Assembly: GCA_964420285.1 (NCBI GenBank)
Contig: CAYQTE010000011.1
Location: forward strand, 28,384-92,383
Direction: 5' to 3'
Source of the DNA: CAYQTE01 sp964420285
Lineage (GTDB): Bacteria > Planctomycetota > Phycisphaerae > Tepidisphaerales > Tepidisphaeraceae
DNA: 64,000 bases
Part shown: positions 23,027-31,808 of the stretch, in pieces
Numbering within the stretch: position 1 is the stretch's first letter
Layout of the letters: every line of letters starts with the position of its first letter
Notes under the pieces: model-generated
The model's input: only the letters and a program-made list of their open reading frames with translations
What the model was told of the DNA's origin: nothing
The model's database searches: none
Translations under genes and position numbers: made by a program

Positions 23027-26000
23027 TTCGCCCCGCAATTGCCGGCTTGCCCGCGGCCCGCGCCACCGGCGGCGGCTCGCCGCGTTGTTCGCGGTCGTAG
23101 GCCTGGCGCAGCAGGTTTCGTAGCACCACAAGCAGCGTGTCCGGCTCCATAAATCCCGCCGGCATGCGCAAATACACCGTCTTTTCGTCGATGACGCGCA
23201 GCGATCCCGGCGCGCCGATAAGTCCGATCTGTGCCCGCGCGGCGTCGCGAACGGTCAGCACAACGTCCGGCTCCTTGCGGATGATACTGTCGATGCCGAA
23301 CAGACCCGACAGCAACCGCAACTCGGTCAGCGCCAGCAGCATCACTGTCGGCCGGGGCGGCGCGCCGAACGCCTCTTTCAGCGTCTCCTCGAGTTCCGTC
23401 AGCATGGCCGGGCTCGTGCAGCGCGTCAGGCGACGATAGACGTCCATGCGCTGGCGATCGGCCGGGATATATTGCCGAGAGATAAACGCCGAGACGCCAA
23501 TATCGACATGCGCCTCGGGCTTGGCGGGCTTCGGTTCGTTCTTCAATTGCCGCGTCGCCTCTTCAAGAAGCTGGCAGTACATTTCGTAGCCGACGGCCTC
23601 GATGTGGCCGGATTGCTCCGAGCCCAGCAGATTTCCGGCGCCGCGGATTTCCAGGTCGCGCATGGCGATCTTGAATCCGGCACCAAGATGGCTGTATTCC
23701 TCAATCGCCTTAAGCCGCTTGGCCGCCACCGGCGTCACCGGTCGATCGGCCGGCAGGAGCAGATAGCAATACGCGCGGTTCTTGTATCGCCCGACCCGGC
23801 CGCGAAGCTGGTGCAGTTCGCTGAGGCCGAATCGGTCGGCGTTATTGATGAAGATCGTGTTGGCGTTGGGGATATCCAGGCCGCTTTCGATGATCGTCGT
23901 ACAAACCAGGATGTCCGCCTCGTGATTGATGAACTTGAGCATGACGGCCTCAAGTTCGCCTTCGCCCATCTGCCCGTGGCCGATGAGAATTTTCGCGTCG
24001 GGGACGAGCTTGAGGATTTCGTCGGCGGCTTCGACGATGCTGGCCACGCGATTGTGGACGAAATAAACCTGCCCGTCGCGGTTGAGTTCGCGCTCGATGG
24101 CGGACTTAACGCGCTGTTTGTCGTACGCCATTACCTCGGTCACGATGCTGCGGCGATCCTGCGGGGCGGTGGTCAGCGAACTGATGTCGCGCAGGCCGAG
24201 CATCGACAGGTGCAGCGTGCGCGGTATCGGCGTGGCCGACATGGTCAGCACATCGACGGTGCGGCGCATGCGTTTGAGCCGCTCTTTGTGCGTCACGCCG
24301 AATCGCTGCTCCTCGTCGATAATGACCAGGCCCAGATCGGCGAACTTGACATCCTTACTGAGCAGGCGATGCGTGCCGATGCAGATATCGACTTCGCCAG
24401 CGGCCAGCCGTTTGACGACCTCTTTCTGCTTGGCAGCGGTTTTGAACCGCGAGATTGACTCGATCAGAAACGGATAATTCACCATGCGCTCTGTAAACGA
24501 GCGATGATGCTGCTCGGCCAGCACCGTGGTCGGAACCAGCACCGCAACCTGCTTGCCATATTCGATCGCCTTGAACGCCGCTCGCATCGCCAGTTCGGTT
24601 TTTCCGTATCCGACATCGCCGCACAGCAGCCGATCCATCGGCCGGGGCTTCTGCATGTCCTGCTTGATCTCCGCCGCGCCGGAAAGCTGATCGGCGGTGG
24701 GCTCGTATGGAAATTCGGCCTCAAATTCGCGTTGCCAGTCGGTGTCCGGCGGATAGCTGGTGCCGAGTTCGGCATTGCGGGCCGCCTGGATTTCGAGCAA
24801 ATCCGCGGCCATGTCCATGACCGCTTCGGAGACCTTGGCCTTTTGCCGCTCCCACGATCCGCTGCCGAGGCGCGAGAGCTGCGGATGGCCGTGGAATCCG
24901 CCGACGTATTTCTGGATGAGATTGATCCGCGCCGCCGGCACGTGCAGCACGGCGTTGTCGGCGAAGCGCAGAGTCAGATATTCGTCCGATTTCCCCTCTT
25001 TGGCCAGGGTTTGCATGCCCGTGAATTTCGCTATGCCGTGCGCGACGTGAACGACATAATCGCCGACTTTCAAATCCAGAAACGAATCGACCGGGCGCGA
25101 GGCGATGACCTTTGTCACCCGCCGCCGCTGCTGGTAGCGGTGGAACAATTCGTGATGCCCCAGCATCGCCAGCGGGCGAACCGCGGTGCCGTCAATCGCC
25201 GCGGGATTCCATACGAACCCGCGATGCAGATAGCCGATGGGCGTATGAATTCGCTGGGAGAATCCCGGCCGGACCTGTTCCATCATCTCGGTGAAACGCT
25301 CGCGTTCACCGGCATTCTCGCAGAAGACCGTCACATCGTGGGCATTGGACAGTTCGTCCAGTTCGACCATCGCCTTCTTGGCGTCGGTCTCGAATCGTTG
25401 CAGCGATTCGATCGGCAGGCGGACGTGTACCGCCCCCTGCCCGATCAGATCGGTCACGATCGCCGGCGCCTGATCGAACTGGCTCAATTCCAGCCGCGTG
25501 AACGCCGCCGCGTGCTTCAGCACGGCCGCCAGCGGATAAATCCCGCGCTGCTCGGACAATCGATCCAGATAGCTCCGCGCCTGCTCGACGATTTCCAGCG
25601 GAGAAGAAAGTGCGACAATCGTGTTCTCCGGCAGACAGGTGAACAAGCTCGTTGAGTCCGTCGAATCCGACAGTTGGCCCTTGATATCCACCAGCGTCAC
25701 CGATTCCATCGGCTGGCCCGATGACAGCGTCTCAAGGTCAAAGCGCCGGATCGATTCGATCTGATCGTCGAAGAAATCGATCCGCACCGGCAGCCCGACG
25801 GTGGGATCGGCAGGATTGAACTCACCCGGCACATAGACATCGACGATTCCGCCGCGCACGGCGATGTCGCCGGGAACCTCGACCTGCTCCAGCCGGTTGT
25901 AGCCGCGCTCGGCCAGCCAGACGATCAGCTTCTGCTGATCCATTTTGGCCCCCTGGCGGAGCGTCAGGAGCAGGCGATCAAGCTGTTTGGGCGACGGCAC

Positions 26001-26414
26001 CGACTGCATGAGCGATTGAATCGGCGCCACGAGCATGATCGGGCTGGCCGACGCCGCCGCCGGCTCGCGGCGCTGCCTGGTCAATTCGGAGACCAGCCGG
26101 ATGCGATTGGAAACCTGCTCCTCACTGATCCGGCCGAGGCTGTTGCTGAGTTCCAGCGTCGGCACGACATCCGGCCGGACGCCGGCGAACAACTCGACGT
26201 CATCCGCCAGATCATCGGCCTCATCGAGATGGCCGCAGACCAGCAGAATCGGTCGGTGCAGCTCGCGATAAACCGCCGCGACCACGGCCGCCCCGCTGCT
26301 GCCCCACAGCCCGCTGGCGCTGGCGGCTCTGGCGCGTTGAAGATCATCCGCTAACTTTTTCAGCGTCGGCGCAGCAACAAGCCGCCCGACCGCGTCGGTT
26401 TCCGCTCCGCTCAT
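23022..26414 (-). CDS. mfd: Transcription-repair coupling factor
   Basis: ATP-driven translocase that removes RNA polymerase stalled at DNA damage and recruits UvrA. The 1130-residue product has the full order: UvrB-homology region (residues about 20-330, with LWGSSGAAVVAAVYREL, RIDFFDDQIESIRRFD), the RNA polymerase-interacting domain around 460-530 (VGDYVVHVAHGIAKFTGM), the helicase motifs from about 590 (DRLLCGDVGYGKTELAMRA, VPTTVLAEQHHRSF, IIDEEQRFGV, TMSATPIPRTL, IIESGLDIPNANTI) and the C-terminal TRCF domain. The start at 26414 (MSGAETDAVGRL) is preferred; upstream codons lack homology. Its 3' end is formed by a tandem repeat. Confidence 0.95.
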   Translation of the reverse strand: MSGAETDAVGRLVAAPTLKKLADDLQRARAASASGLWGSSGAAVVAAVYRELHRPILLVCGHLDEADDLADDVELFAGVRPDVVPTLELSNSLGRISEEQVSNRIRLVSELTRQRREPAAASASPIMLVAPIQSLMQSVPSPKQLDRLLLTLRQGAKMDQQKLIVWLAERGYNRLEQVEVPGDIAVRGGIVDVYVPGEFNPADPTVGLPVRIDFFDDQIESIRRFDLETLSSGQPMESVTLVDIKGQLSDSTDSTSLFTCLPENTIVALSSPLEIVEQARSYLDRLSEQRGIYPLAAVLKHAAAFTRLELSQFDQAPAIVTDLIGQGAVHVRLPIESLQRFETDAKKAMVELDELSNAHDVTVFCENAGERERFTEMMEQVRPGFSQRIHTPIGYLHRGFVWNPAAIDGTAVRPLAMLGHHELFHRYQQRRRVTKVIASRPVDSFLDLKVGDYVVHVAHGIAKFTGMQTLAKEGKSDEYLTLRFADNAVLHVPAARINLIQKYVGGFHGHPQLSRLGSGSWERQKAKVSEAVMDMAADLLEIQAARNAELGTSYPPDTDWQREFEAEFPYEPTADQLSGAAEIKQDMQKPRPMDRLLCGDVGYGKTELAMRAAFKAIEYGKQVAVLVPTTVLAEQHHRSFTERMVNYPFLIESISRFKTAAKQKEVVKRLAAGEVDICIGTHRLLSKDVKFADLGLVIIDEEQRFGVTHKERLKRMRRTVDVLTMSATPIPRTLHLSMLGLRDISSLTTAPQDRRSIVTEVMAYDKQRVKSAIERELNRDGQVYFVHNRVASIVEAADEILKLVPDAKILIGHGQMGEGELEAVMLKFINHEADILVCTTIIESGLDIPNANTIFINNADRFGLSELHQLRGRVGRYKNRAYCYLLLPADRPVTPVAAKRLKAIEEYSHLGAGFKIAMRDLEIRGAGNLLGSEQSGHIEAVGYEMYCQLLEEATRQLKNEPKPAKPEAHVDIGVSAFISRQYIPADRQRMDVYRRLTRCTSPAMLTELEETLKEAFGAPPRPTVMLLALTELRLLSGLFGIDSIIRKEPDVVLTVRDAARAQIGLIGAPGSLRVIDEKTVYLRMPAGFMEPDTLLVVLRNLLRQAYDREQRGEPPPVARAAGKPAIAGRR

Positions 26415-26529
26415 ATCGATCCATCGTAGACGTCGCGGCGGGCGGCGTAAAGATGGACGCCGGACTCGAGCGCACACATTGAAGATGGCTATTTGTCCCC
26501 GCCCCACCAGCAGGATAGACTAGCGCCTG

Positions 26530-27123
26530 ATGGATCGCCCACCGCGCCTGGTGTTGCGCTTGGCATTCGTACTGGTATTGGCGGCTTGCTCGCCGCAGGG
26601 GGAACCATCGCCGCGGCAACTTCCGCCGGCCACCGCACCGGTCTCAATTCAAACTCCGACGCAGGGCGGGCCAGTGACTCCGCCGGCCGAGTCGGTGAAT
26701 CCGGCGACCGCGCCCTCTTTGCCGTTGGCATCCGCGACGGCGCCCGCGCCACAAATCGAACAGGCGTCGCCCATGAGCACGCCGCCGCCTACGCCGACGA
26801 CGTTGGCGACCACGATTCCCGCTCCAGTCCCGGATAACACGCGTGCGTACCTCGGGATTGTTCCGGATCCCACCGCGCGGGCATCAACCGTCGGCGTGCT
26901 CATTCAGGGCACGCAGCCCGATTCGCCGGCGGAAGCGGCCGGGCTGCGGGCTGCCGATCTCATCATTGAAATCGACGGCCGGCCCATTGCTAATCTCGAT
27001 CGGCTCGGGCAGGTGCTCGATCAGTCACGTGCTGGTCAGTCAATGACGATCACGGTACTGCGTGGTGTTACGAGAATGAATTTAACCGCCAAGCTCGCCC
27101 GGCCGCCGGATGCGGAGCGTTGA
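26530..27123 (+). CDS. PDZ-domain lipoprotein
   Basis: 197-residue exported protein. The N-terminus MDRPPRLVLRLAFVLVLAAC ends in a good lipobox (L-A-A-C, Cys20), so it should be lipid-anchored. Residues 25-105 are a Pro/Thr/Ala-rich spacer. A PDZ domain covers about 108-190: AYLGIVPDP at the carboxylate-binding loop, VLIQGTQPDSPAEAAGLRAADLIIEIDGRPI, then VLDQSRAGQSMTITVLRG. There is no protease domain, so it may be a peptide-binding adaptor at the membrane. It is divergent from mfd and 21 bases before the CbiX-like gene. Confidence 0.82.
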   Translation: MDRPPRLVLRLAFVLVLAACSPQGEPSPRQLPPATAPVSIQTPTQGGPVTPPAESVNPATAPSLPLASATAPAPQIEQASPMSTPPPTPTTLATTIPAPVPDNTRAYLGIVPDPTARASTVGVLIQGTQPDSPAEAAGLRAADLIIEIDGRPIANLDRLGQVLDQSRAGQSMTITVLRGVTRMNLTAKLARPPDAER

Positions 27124-27144
27124 CCGGAAAAATCGGAGAGACTC

Positions 27145-27588
27145 ATGGCCACCGGCATCATCATCGTGGATCACGGCTCGCGTCGGCAGGAGAGCAACGA
27201 TCTGCTCGAGGAAGTCGCCAAGGCGTTTGCGGCCCGGTTTGCCGGGCGCTACACGGTCGTCGAGCCGGCCCACATGGAGATTGCCGAGCCGACCATCGCC
27301 ACGGCCTACGCCCGCTGCGTCAGCCGTGGGGCAACCACCGTCATCGTCTGTCCCTATTTTCTGGGGCCGGGGAAACACTGGACCACCGACATCCCCCACC
27401 TGACCGCGCAGGCCGCGGCGAATCATCCCGGCACGCGATTCCATGTGACGCGGACACTCGGCATCGACGATCTGATGCTTCAGTTGATCGACAAGCGCAT
27501 CGCCGCGTGTTTGGATGATGATTTGGAATGCGATTATTGCAGGGAGAGGAAGCAGGGGAGCGGGGGAGAAGGGGAGCCGGGGAGATAG
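27145..27588 (+). CDS. CbiX/SirB-like chelatase family protein
   Basis: Short-form class II chelatase of 147 residues, similar to sirohydrochlorin ferro- or cobaltochelatases that insert metal into sirohydrochlorin. The N-terminal GIIIVDHGSRRQESNDLL carries the metal-binding His of the H-G-S motif, and PAHMEIAEPTI the conserved second-half Glu. VIVCPYFLGPGKHWTTDIP holds a further His. After the fold ends near residue 125 comes DDLECDYCRERKQGSGGEGE: a two-Cys motif followed by a tail encoded by low-complexity palindromic DNA. No other sirohaem or cobalamin gene is nearby, so the substrate cannot be fixed. Confidence 0.82.
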   Translation: MATGIIIVDHGSRRQESNDLLEEVAKAFAARFAGRYTVVEPAHMEIAEPTIATAYARCVSRGATTVIVCPYFLGPGKHWTTDIPHLTAQAAANHPGTRFHVTRTLGIDDLMLQLIDKRIAACLDDDLECDYCRERKQGSGGEGEPGR

Positions 27589-27643
27589 CGAGCCGGGATT
27601 TCGCCCTTGCTCCCCCGCTCCCCTGCTCCTCCGCTTCTGCAAT
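27535..27643. terminator. Large palindrome between convergent genes; terminator-like
   Basis: Arms of 18 bases match perfectly in opposite orientation: AGCAGGGGAGCGGGGGAG at 27551-27568 and its complement at 27610-27627. Beyond them ATTGCAG at 27535 pairs again with CTGCAAT at 27637-27643. It would form a very long hairpin or cruciform of 109 bases. Its left half encodes the last residues of the CbiX-like protein, and it ends one base before the stop of the convergent RNase gene, which suits a bidirectional terminator. There is no U-tract. Confidence 0.6.
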
Positions 27644-29110
27644 TCAATCCCCATCGTTGCCGGCGGATTTGGCGCCGGCCATGGCGACGGCCCCCTCGAC
27701 CTTCGGCGCATCGACCCAGCCTTCCATGATGTTCGAGTCCATGGCGGGGACGAATGCACGGCCGATGCCGGCTTTGATGAGCCTGGCGGCGAATCCGTCG
27801 GCCTGGTCGGCTTCGCCATGCACCACGTACGCTTCCGTCGAGGCATTCAGCGATGGTGTCAGGAAGCGAAGCAATTCTCCCCCGTCGGCGTGGGCGCTGA
27901 GGCCGTGAATTGTCTGCACCTGACATTTGACGTCGTACCAGCGGTCGAAAATCCGGACGTGCTTCTGGCCGTCGGCCAGGCGTCGGCCCAGCGTCTGCGG
28001 GGCGATCCATCCGACGAACACGACCAGATCGTAGGGGCGATCGACGCTGATGCTCAGGTGGTGCAGCACGCGGCCGAATTCGCAGGTCGGGCTTGACGCG
28101 ATGATGACGCATGGGCCGGTCTGCGTATTGATCTTCTTGGAATCTTCCGGCGTACTGGCAAAGGTGACGTTGGCGAGGCTGAAGAGATCGCCGTCGCCGA
28201 TCATGGCGCGGGTCTGGTCGTCGTAGTAATCGCGGAACTGGCTGTGTATGTGGCTGACCTCGACGCCCATCGGCGAATCGATGAAGATGGGGATCTGCGG
28301 AATGCTCTTTTCGCTGATGAATTTTTCCATGTACCAGAGAACTGTCTGCGTGCGCCCCACCGCGAAGCTGGGCACGATCAAGCGGCTCTTGCGCCCGATG
28401 CAATAGCGAACCGCCTCGAGGAATTGGGGCTCGACATCCTTCATCGGCCCGTGCGTCGCCAGGCCGTAGGTGCTTTCCGTGATGACCGAATCCACGACCC
28501 GCCCGACCGGCTGGGGATCGCGAAGGATGGGGGCGTCGTATCGGCCGATGTCGCCGGTAAACAGCAGCGTGCGGGGAGTGGAACCTTCGGTCCATTCCAG
28601 CAGCACCCAGGCCGAGCCCAGGATGTGGCCGGCATCGCCGAACGTAAATTTCACGCCGCGGCCGATATCGGTCGGCTTGTTGTAATCGACGGTCCGCATG
28701 AGGTTCAGAACCGGCGGCACGTCCTTGGGCAAATACAGCGGTGCGTCGGCCGGCTTGTCGCCGGGGCGGATATGGCGGGAAAGATAGTCCGAGTCCTCGG
28801 CCTGAATCTTGGCCGAATCGACGAGCACGATCCGCGCCACCGCCGCGGTGGGAGGTGTGCAGTAGATCGGGCCCCTGAACCCCGCCAGCACGGCCATGGG
28901 CAGCCGGCCGCAATGATCGAGATGGCCGTGCGACAGAATGATCGCGTCGATGTGGCGCGGATCGTCGACCAGATCGGTGTTGACACGGCGGGCCATATCG
29001 CGGGAACCCTGATAAAGGCCCAGGTCCAGCAGAATGCGCAGACCATTGATCTGAAGCACATGACACGAGCCGGTGACGGTGCGGTCGGCGCCGCGAAATT
29101 GGATTTGCAT
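27644..29110 (-). CDS. Metallo-beta-lactamase-fold RNA nuclease (beta-CASP type)
   Basis: 488-residue cytoplasmic protein related to CPSF-73-like bacterial RNases. The zinc motif is ILSHGHLDHCGRLP (H-x-H-x-D-H), with further ligands in FGDAGHILGSAWVL and LLFTGDIGRYDAPIL. The beta-CASP insertion follows (VITESTYG, IVPSFAVGRTQTVLWYM, IFIDSPMGVEVS), and the C-terminal RMMBL part has VQTIHGLSAHADGGELL. All motifs are intact, so it should be active as an endo- or exoribonuclease. It begins MQIQFRGADRTVTGSCHVL, typical of the family. Convergent with the CbiX-like gene. Confidence 0.9.
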   Translation of the reverse strand: MQIQFRGADRTVTGSCHVLQINGLRILLDLGLYQGSRDMARRVNTDLVDDPRHIDAIILSHGHLDHCGRLPMAVLAGFRGPIYCTPPTAAVARIVLVDSAKIQAEDSDYLSRHIRPGDKPADAPLYLPKDVPPVLNLMRTVDYNKPTDIGRGVKFTFGDAGHILGSAWVLLEWTEGSTPRTLLFTGDIGRYDAPILRDPQPVGRVVDSVITESTYGLATHGPMKDVEPQFLEAVRYCIGRKSRLIVPSFAVGRTQTVLWYMEKFISEKSIPQIPIFIDSPMGVEVSHIHSQFRDYYDDQTRAMIGDGDLFSLANVTFASTPEDSKKINTQTGPCVIIASSPTCEFGRVLHHLSISVDRPYDLVVFVGWIAPQTLGRRLADGQKHVRIFDRWYDVKCQVQTIHGLSAHADGGELLRFLTPSLNASTEAYVVHGEADQADGFAARLIKAGIGRAFVPAMDSNIMEGWVDAPKVEGAVAMAGAKSAGNDGD

Positions 29111-29180
29111 TGAGAGCGGATTGTACGGCGCGGGCGTCGCTTAGGGAAACGACACCTTGCTGGCCCGCCGGATATTCTGA

Positions 29181-29262
29181 AAAGGTGACAAGGTGAGGGG
29201 GTGACAAGGTGAAAAAGAACGCAGGGCGGTCACCTGGTCACCAAGTCGTCATGTCATCCTGC
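29181..29262. repeat. Inverted pair of GGTGACAAGGTGA-type repeats
   Basis: The left block (29181-29213) reads AAGGTGACAAGGTGAGGGGG and then repeats GTGACAAGGTGA; the right block (29226-29262) carries the opposite-strand words GGTCACCTGGTCACCAAG. The two could pair imperfectly. The element fills the spacer at the 3' end of the three-gene operon and may end its transcript. It belongs to the same repeat family as 22972-23026. Confidence 0.6.
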
Positions 29263-29266
29263 ATCC

Positions 29267-30478
29267 TCACGGCACGGGAATATCCGCGAAACTGAAATGC
29301 AGTTCGATCGGCTTGACGGCGACGGGAATGTCCACGATGGCGGCTGTCGGCGGGTTTTTCGCGGCCGGTGCCGGTTTGCCCGCCGGTTGCTGGGGGCGGG
29401 TAAATGTGCGCTGGATCGTCACGTGATCGTCCTGAGAATCGCCGTCGTTGCGGTTGGTGTCCGTGGTCCACGGGGCGCCGGCATCGTCGACGACGCGGAC
29501 GCGGCTGGCCGACAGAAACGCGGCCATATCCTGCCACGTTTCCGGCTTGATCGATCCGCGATCGAACCGCACCTCGATCTTTGGCTCATCGTTTGAGCCG
29601 GACCAGGTGACCTTGCAATTCACGGTCCCGGTCGATTCGGTCTTCTCCTGGCCAAACGGAAACCGGAACGTCCGCGTTTCCTGGGCGACCCAGGCGCGAA
29701 CCTTGACGCTCATGCGGGCCACGCGCCGGCCGGCCGACGGAGGCACATTCATGTCGATCGTCAATGGCCAGAAGATGCTGGACGCCGACAGGCCGCAGGG
29801 ATTGTCATTGAACGCTCGCGGCGGTTGCGGATCGTCCCCGCGCGGCACGAGCGACAGTCCGTTTTCGTCGACGGCGAGAGTGGGCGCGATCGTGCGATCC
29901 ATATACAGCACGCCCAGCCGCGGCTCGAAAGCCAGATGGGCTTCGAGCGTAGCCTGACGGACGGGCGCACTCGGGCCGGTAAATCCGATAGTGCGGTCCC
30001 ATCGGTTAAGGCACAGGACAAACGCGCCGTCAATCGATCGCATGCCCGACAGCGCATCGCCCGGCGCACCGGCGGCCGGCAGGCCGATCGCGGCGCTGGA
30101 CAGGTCGATCCCCCTGGATTGATCGAGGATCGGCAGCATGACGTTCCAATAGGGCTGATCATCGGCATCGACGGTGATCGTCGGCTCCTTGGCCGCGGCG
30201 GCGCCGGTTGGATTGCCGATTCCGCTGGCGGCGGCCAGTTGCGCAAAGGCCATCGTGCGGGGAACGCTGGCGATGTGAAGTGTGACGCGCGTGGCGGCCG
30301 GATCGGACTGCGACAGCATCGGCCGGGTCGCGGGCGCCGTTGCCGCCCCATGGGCCGCCTCCGTCGCCGGCTCGGTGGCCGCAGGCTGGGCCGTGGCCCA
30401 GCGCGGCGCCGCCAGGCACATCGCGGCGATCAGGCCGAGCAGCAGCGGGCTCAGGCGCAGGGTCACATTTTTCATCAT
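29267..30478 (-). CDS. Exported protein of unknown function, third gene of the envelope operon
   Basis: 403 residues. The start is placed at 30478, nine bases after GAGAGG. A signal peptide (MMKNVTLRLSPLLLGLIAAM) ends near AQPA, followed by a Thr/Pro/Ala linker (ATEPATEAAHG, APATRPM). From about residue 55 there is a small alpha/beta segment, TRVTLHIASVPRTMAFAQLA, that resembles the STN domain of secretins. A beta-rich domain follows with EPRLGVLYMDRTIAPTLAVDE, and the protein ends ELHFSFADIPVP. The gene before it (30492-31808) has the same plan and the same ending, so the two are diverged paralogues. I do not recognise a named family. Confidence 0.75.
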   Translation of the reverse strand: MMKNVTLRLSPLLLGLIAAMCLAAPRWATAQPAATEPATEAAHGAATAPATRPMLSQSDPAATRVTLHIASVPRTMAFAQLAAASGIGNPTGAAAAKEPTITVDADDQPYWNVMLPILDQSRGIDLSSAAIGLPAAGAPGDALSGMRSIDGAFVLCLNRWDRTIGFTGPSAPVRQATLEAHLAFEPRLGVLYMDRTIAPTLAVDENGLSLVPRGDDPQPPRAFNDNPCGLSASSIFWPLTIDMNVPPSAGRRVARMSVKVRAWVAQETRTFRFPFGQEKTESTGTVNCKVTWSGSNDEPKIEVRFDRGSIKPETWQDMAAFLSASRVRVVDDAGAPWTTDTNRNDGDSQDDHVTIQRTFTRPQQPAGKPAPAAKNPPTAAIVDIPVAVKPIELHFSFADIPVP

Positions 30479-30491
30479 GCCCAACATCCTC

Positions 30492-31808
30492 TCACGGCAG
30501 CGGCACATCGCGAAATTCCATCGGGACGTGAATCTTGTCCGCGCCCAGGGGCACATCAATCCGCAGCGGGCCGGGAGCGCCTCGCTGCATGTTCGTCCAC
30601 TGATAGGTGATTTTCATCACCGGCGGCTTGGCCTTGGCATCCGCCTGCGCCTGGATCGATGTCGGCACGCCCCAGCCGTCGATCCAAACGTGACCTCGCC
30701 GCAGCAGCGGCGAGAGCGTCGGCCAGTCGAGCGTCGCGCCGGCCTTCTGCGAATACACCACCACCACGGTCAATTGAGTGTTCAATTGCGTCGGCTCGGT
30801 CGGCCGCGTGACGCTCTGGATCAAGGCGTCGATCCCGCCGTTTGAGAATGTTGAACCGGCCGCCTTGACGGCATCGGGGACGCTGATCGGCGCCGTGGCT
30901 GTCCCGACAGTCCAGGTGGTATCTGCGGCCAGGCGCCTGATCCACCGGCCGTGATCCGCCGGCAAGGTCACCTGGAGATTGCGTCGCCAATTGCCCGCCT
31001 GATTGGCTGAGGCCGGCGACTTGAGCAGCGACACCCCGCGTTCGTCCACCATCTCGGTGACGTCGATCTTCGTGGGCGTAGCCAGGACCATGACCTTGGG
31101 CTCGGCGTGCAGATTGATCGAGAGGGAGATGCTGTCATCCGCCGTGCCATCGGGCCGAAGCGCGCCGGTCTGATCGATGCGGACCAGATCGAAGGCGAAA
31201 GCGCCGGCCACCGACCAGATTCCCGGCCGGCGATCGGCCGCGCCCTGCCCCAGCAAAATCCGCGGCGAGCCGTCCACGGGCGCGGCGGTGCGCGCTCCGC
31301 CGGAGGGTTCCTCGGTCAGCATGTTCAAGTTGCTCTGTGTACACAACCTCAGCACCGCCTCGCTGAGCGGAATCGAATCGCCGTCGAGTGTCACGACGGG
31401 ACGCACCGCCATCGGCCGGGTCAGCAGATTGGTCGGCGAGACGTCAAGCCGCACTCGCGACTGCGCGGTGATCGCCGCCATGGCCTGATCGAGCGGAACC
31501 TGCGCCAGGTGAATCGACACGCGTGTAGCGCCAAGACGCGGCTGATCCGACCATTGGGCAACGGGAATTTCAAGTCCGGTGCGAAAATACGTCGTCTGCG
31601 GTATGGCAATCCGCGCGGTCCCGCGGTCCCAGACATCGCGCAGCCGAATTTCGCGCGGATCGACGGTGGCGCTGGCCCTGTCGACGCCGGCATTCAGGGG
31701 CAGGGGTTTGCCGGCCAGCACGATTTCATGCGCCGTCACCATCGCGCCGATCCAGATGAGATTGGCAACCACGATGGCCGAGATGATGTTCTGCCGGCGC
31801 GCGGTCAT
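30492..31808 (-). CDS. Membrane-anchored protein of unknown function, second gene of the envelope operon
   Basis: 438 residues with an N-terminal membrane helix (NIISAIVVANLIWIGAMVTA). An STN-like segment, TRVSIHLAQVPLDQAMAAIT, lies near residue 95, followed by a second similar unit (VVTLDGDSIPLSEAVLRLCT). A beta domain with LHAEPKVMVLATPTKIDV and VDERGVSLL matches the equivalent part of the next gene. It ends HVPMEFRDVPLP, parallel to FSFADIPVP there. It overlaps the upstream propeller gene by ATGA, so translation is coupled. STN-like modules normally serve in secretins or TonB receptors, but no secretin pore domain is present. Confidence 0.75.
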   Translation of the reverse strand: MTARRQNIISAIVVANLIWIGAMVTAHEIVLAGKPLPLNAGVDRASATVDPREIRLRDVWDRGTARIAIPQTTYFRTGLEIPVAQWSDQPRLGATRVSIHLAQVPLDQAMAAITAQSRVRLDVSPTNLLTRPMAVRPVVTLDGDSIPLSEAVLRLCTQSNLNMLTEEPSGGARTAAPVDGSPRILLGQGAADRRPGIWSVAGAFAFDLVRIDQTGALRPDGTADDSISLSINLHAEPKVMVLATPTKIDVTEMVDERGVSLLKSPASANQAGNWRRNLQVTLPADHGRWIRRLAADTTWTVGTATAPISVPDAVKAAGSTFSNGGIDALIQSVTRPTEPTQLNTQLTVVVVYSQKAGATLDWPTLSPLLRRGHVWIDGWGVPTSIQAQADAKAKPPVMKITYQWTNMQRGAPGPLRIDVPLGADKIHVPMEFRDVPLP

